Assembly (NCBI GenBank): GCA_035493835.1
Contig: DATJHO010000069.1
Location: 1-33,589, forward strand
DNA from: DASZTU01 sp035493835
Lineage (GTDB): Bacteria > Pseudomonadota > Alphaproteobacteria > Rhizobiales > Devosiaceae
Reading direction: 5' to 3'
DNA length: 33,589 nt
In this document: piece after piece, positions 31,168 through 33,589 of the stretch
Layout: each line of letters starts with the position of its first letter
How positions within the stretch are numbered: the first letter of the stretch is position 1
Translations under genes and position numbers: made by a program
Notes under the pieces: model-generated
Told to the model about the DNA's origin: nothing
The model's input: the letters and a program-made list of their open reading frames with translations, nothing else
Databases searched by the model: none

Positions 31168-31189
31168 GACCCTGCCCTCCGGGAATGTC

Positions 31190-31216
31190 GGCGCCGCGCG
31201 CAATTGGCGCGGCGCC
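31190..31216 (-). terminator. Strong GC hairpin between two minus-strand genes
   Basis: GGCGCCGCGC (31190-31199) and GCGCGGCGCC (31207-31216) are perfect 10-base arms around a 7-base loop. The hairpin lies after the stop of the secreted protein gene and just upstream of the pncA start. No T run follows, so it is either a weak or partial terminator or a processing and stability element. Confidence 0.45.
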
Positions 31217-31238
31217 CGGGACGATGCAATCGCCGCGC

Positions 31239-31706
31239 TTACTTTGCCGCGGGAGCCGGGGTGGCCGGAGCCGGGGTTGCCGGCGCCATCGCGCCGCCGG
31301 CCGGAGCCGAGGGAGCCGGAGCCTGCTGCATGGCCGCCGCCGCGGCGGGATCCACCAGCTGGGTGCACTCGACCACCGAGAATTCAGGGGCGCTGCCGCC
31401 GGCCAATTCCTTGCCGACCTTATCCGTATAGGTGGCCGACTGAGCCTTGATCTTGTCGTCGGCAAAGCCCGCCTTCTTCAGGCTGGCCGCGGCGACATCG
31501 TTCAAGGCCTTGGTGTATTTGTCGAAATTGTCGGCCGCTGCAGTCTGGCCCTGCGCTCTGGCCTGCGGGCTGACGAGCCCGAACGCCGATGCGCACCAGA
31601 GCGCCTTGTTGGCGTCGGCCGGCACGGCCTGGGCGAAGGCCGCCGGGGCACTGGCGCCGAGCACTACGAGCGCGGCGAGCACCGACAGGTGCGTTCGCAT
31701 GGTCAT
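31239..31706 (-). CDS. Small secreted Ala/Pro-rich protein of unknown function
   Basis: The product is 155 aa from ATG at 31706, placed six bases after AAGGA; ATG 31700 is a near alternative. The signal peptide (MRTHLSVLAALVVLGASAP, cleavage after AFA) is clear. The mature domain has two cysteines, one in NKALWCASAFGLVSP and one in FSVVECTQLVDP, which may pair. Between them lie amphipathic helices (DNFDKYTKALNDVAAASLKK). The tail is a low-complexity Ala/Pro/Gly stretch, with PATPAPATPAPAAK at the very end. A periplasmic four-helix fold is likely. I do not recognise the family. The gene diverges from dnaK, with 385 bases between. Confidence 0.78.
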   Translation of the reverse strand: MTMRTHLSVLAALVVLGASAPAAFAQAVPADANKALWCASAFGLVSPQARAQGQTAAADNFDKYTKALNDVAAASLKKAGFADDKIKAQSATYTDKVGKELAGGSAPEFSVVECTQLVDPAAAAAMQQAPAPSAPAGGAMAPATPAPATPAPAAK

Positions 31707-31941
31707 TTCTAATCCTTCCATGAATGGGCGGGGTCGGTTTTTCGATCCCCTGTTGGAATATCCAAAACAGTCCCGGCAATCTTAAACGACACCGGACCCG
31801 TTTGCCAATGAATGGCGGCTTGCCGGAGCAGCTTATAGCCGGGTTTGGGGGCAGATTGAGGGCCGGCTCCCCGAAGCTGCCGCGGCCCATGCCGGCATGG
31901 GGTTAAGTAGGGGTGGCGGCGAGCTGATTCGCCGCTCCGTG

Positions 31942-31970
31942 CTTGCAGCGCAAAAACCCGGCCCCTATAT
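31942..31970 (+). promoter_or_regulatory. Putative RpoH (sigma-32) promoter of dnaK
   Basis: CTTG at 31942-31945 and CCTATAT at 31964-31970 are 18 bases apart, which fits the alphaproteobacterial RpoH pattern CTTG-N17/18-CYTATNT. Transcription would start near 31977, giving a leader of about 115 bases before dnaK. The position directly upstream of a heat-shock gene supports the call. Confidence 0.6.
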
Positions 31971-31981
31971 AGCGCCCAAGG

Positions 31982-32058
31982 CCCGGAATCGGGTACTTCT
32001 CAACCAAGTAGGGACCCGACCCCTTTAGGGTCACGGAATTGCCTCCTCGAGGAGTTCC
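31982..32058 (+). promoter_or_regulatory. Structured dnaK leader with three hairpins
   Basis: Three short inverted repeats follow the promoter: CCCG-GAAT-CGGG (31982-31993), GACCC-CTTTA-GGGTC (32018-32032), and the palindrome CTCCTCGAGGAG (32043-32054), flanked by GGAA and TTCC. The likely dnaK ribosome binding site (AGAGG, 32080-32084) lies outside them. A role in temperature-dependent or transcript stability control is possible but not shown. The full gap 31707-32091 holds no other gene I can support. Confidence 0.4.
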
Positions 32059-32091
32059 ACGAGGGGTTCGCTGAAAGAAGAGGCTAGAGTA

Positions 32092-33589
<1,498 letters not shown>

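Overview
The window looks like a chromosomal segment of a GC-rich alphaproteobacterium, most likely of the Hyphomicrobiales (Rhizobiales). The reasons are an alphaproteobacterial-type elongator tRNA-Met with encoded CCA, a short (204 aa) GpmA, a CTTG-N18-CCTATAT heat-shock-type promoter before dnaK, and several GC-rich intergenic inverted repeats of the kind scattered through rhizobial genomes. I cannot name genus or species. No insertion sequence, phage gene or CRISPR array is visible.

Region 1 (1-14339, all + strand) is an exopolysaccharide cluster of the Wzx/Wzy type. In order it holds a PPP-family protein phosphatase (5' truncated), a Wzc/ExoP-like chain-length tyrosine autokinase, two uncharacterised small exported or anchored proteins, a first Wzy/O-antigen-ligase-like membrane protein, an ExoY-like initiating sugar transferase, a UDP-xylose synthase, a CDP-paratose-2-epimerase-like SDR, a WecG/TagA glycosyltransferase, a second Wzy-like protein, a GT2 and a GT4 glycosyltransferase, and a Wzx flippase. 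Many genes overlap by 4-14 bases, so much of it should be translationally coupled. A priming transferase, nucleotide-sugar enzymes, three further glycosyltransferases, a flippase, two polymerase/ligase candidates and a kinase/phosphatase pair are all present. No Wza-type outer-membrane exporter is seen; it may lie upstream of the window. The cluster ends at a tRNA-Met gene on the opposite strand.

Region 2 (14414-18766) is a periplasmic copper-handling module. DUF2946-like, PCu(A)C chaperone, CopC, CopD and DUF2147 genes are on the + strand. Divergent from them are two tiny secreted proteins that share a CFR...CP two-cysteine motif.

Region 3 (18971-24703) is mostly - strand housekeeping and stress genes: a YfcG/Ure2-like glutathione transferase, an SDR, a 4-oxalocrotonate tautomerase, Hsp20, gpmA, dapB and pyrF, followed by a + strand SnoaL-like gene.

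Region 4 (24879-29957) is a xylose catabolic locus. galM diverges from a LacI-family regulator, which is followed by xylB and xylA. An 11-codon ORF with a strong ribosome binding site overlaps the xylB start.

Region 5 (29958-33589) has three different inverted-repeat elements stacked behind xylA, then pncA and a small secreted protein on the - strand, then dnaK (3' truncated) behind a putative RpoH promoter and a structured leader.

The most unusual points are the phosphatase-autokinase pair with two orphan exported proteins in the polysaccharide cluster, the SDR with Phe in place of the YxxxK tyrosine, the CFR...CP mini-proteins beside the copper genes, the coupled mini-ORF before xylB, and the repeat family whose two copies match over about 141 bp.
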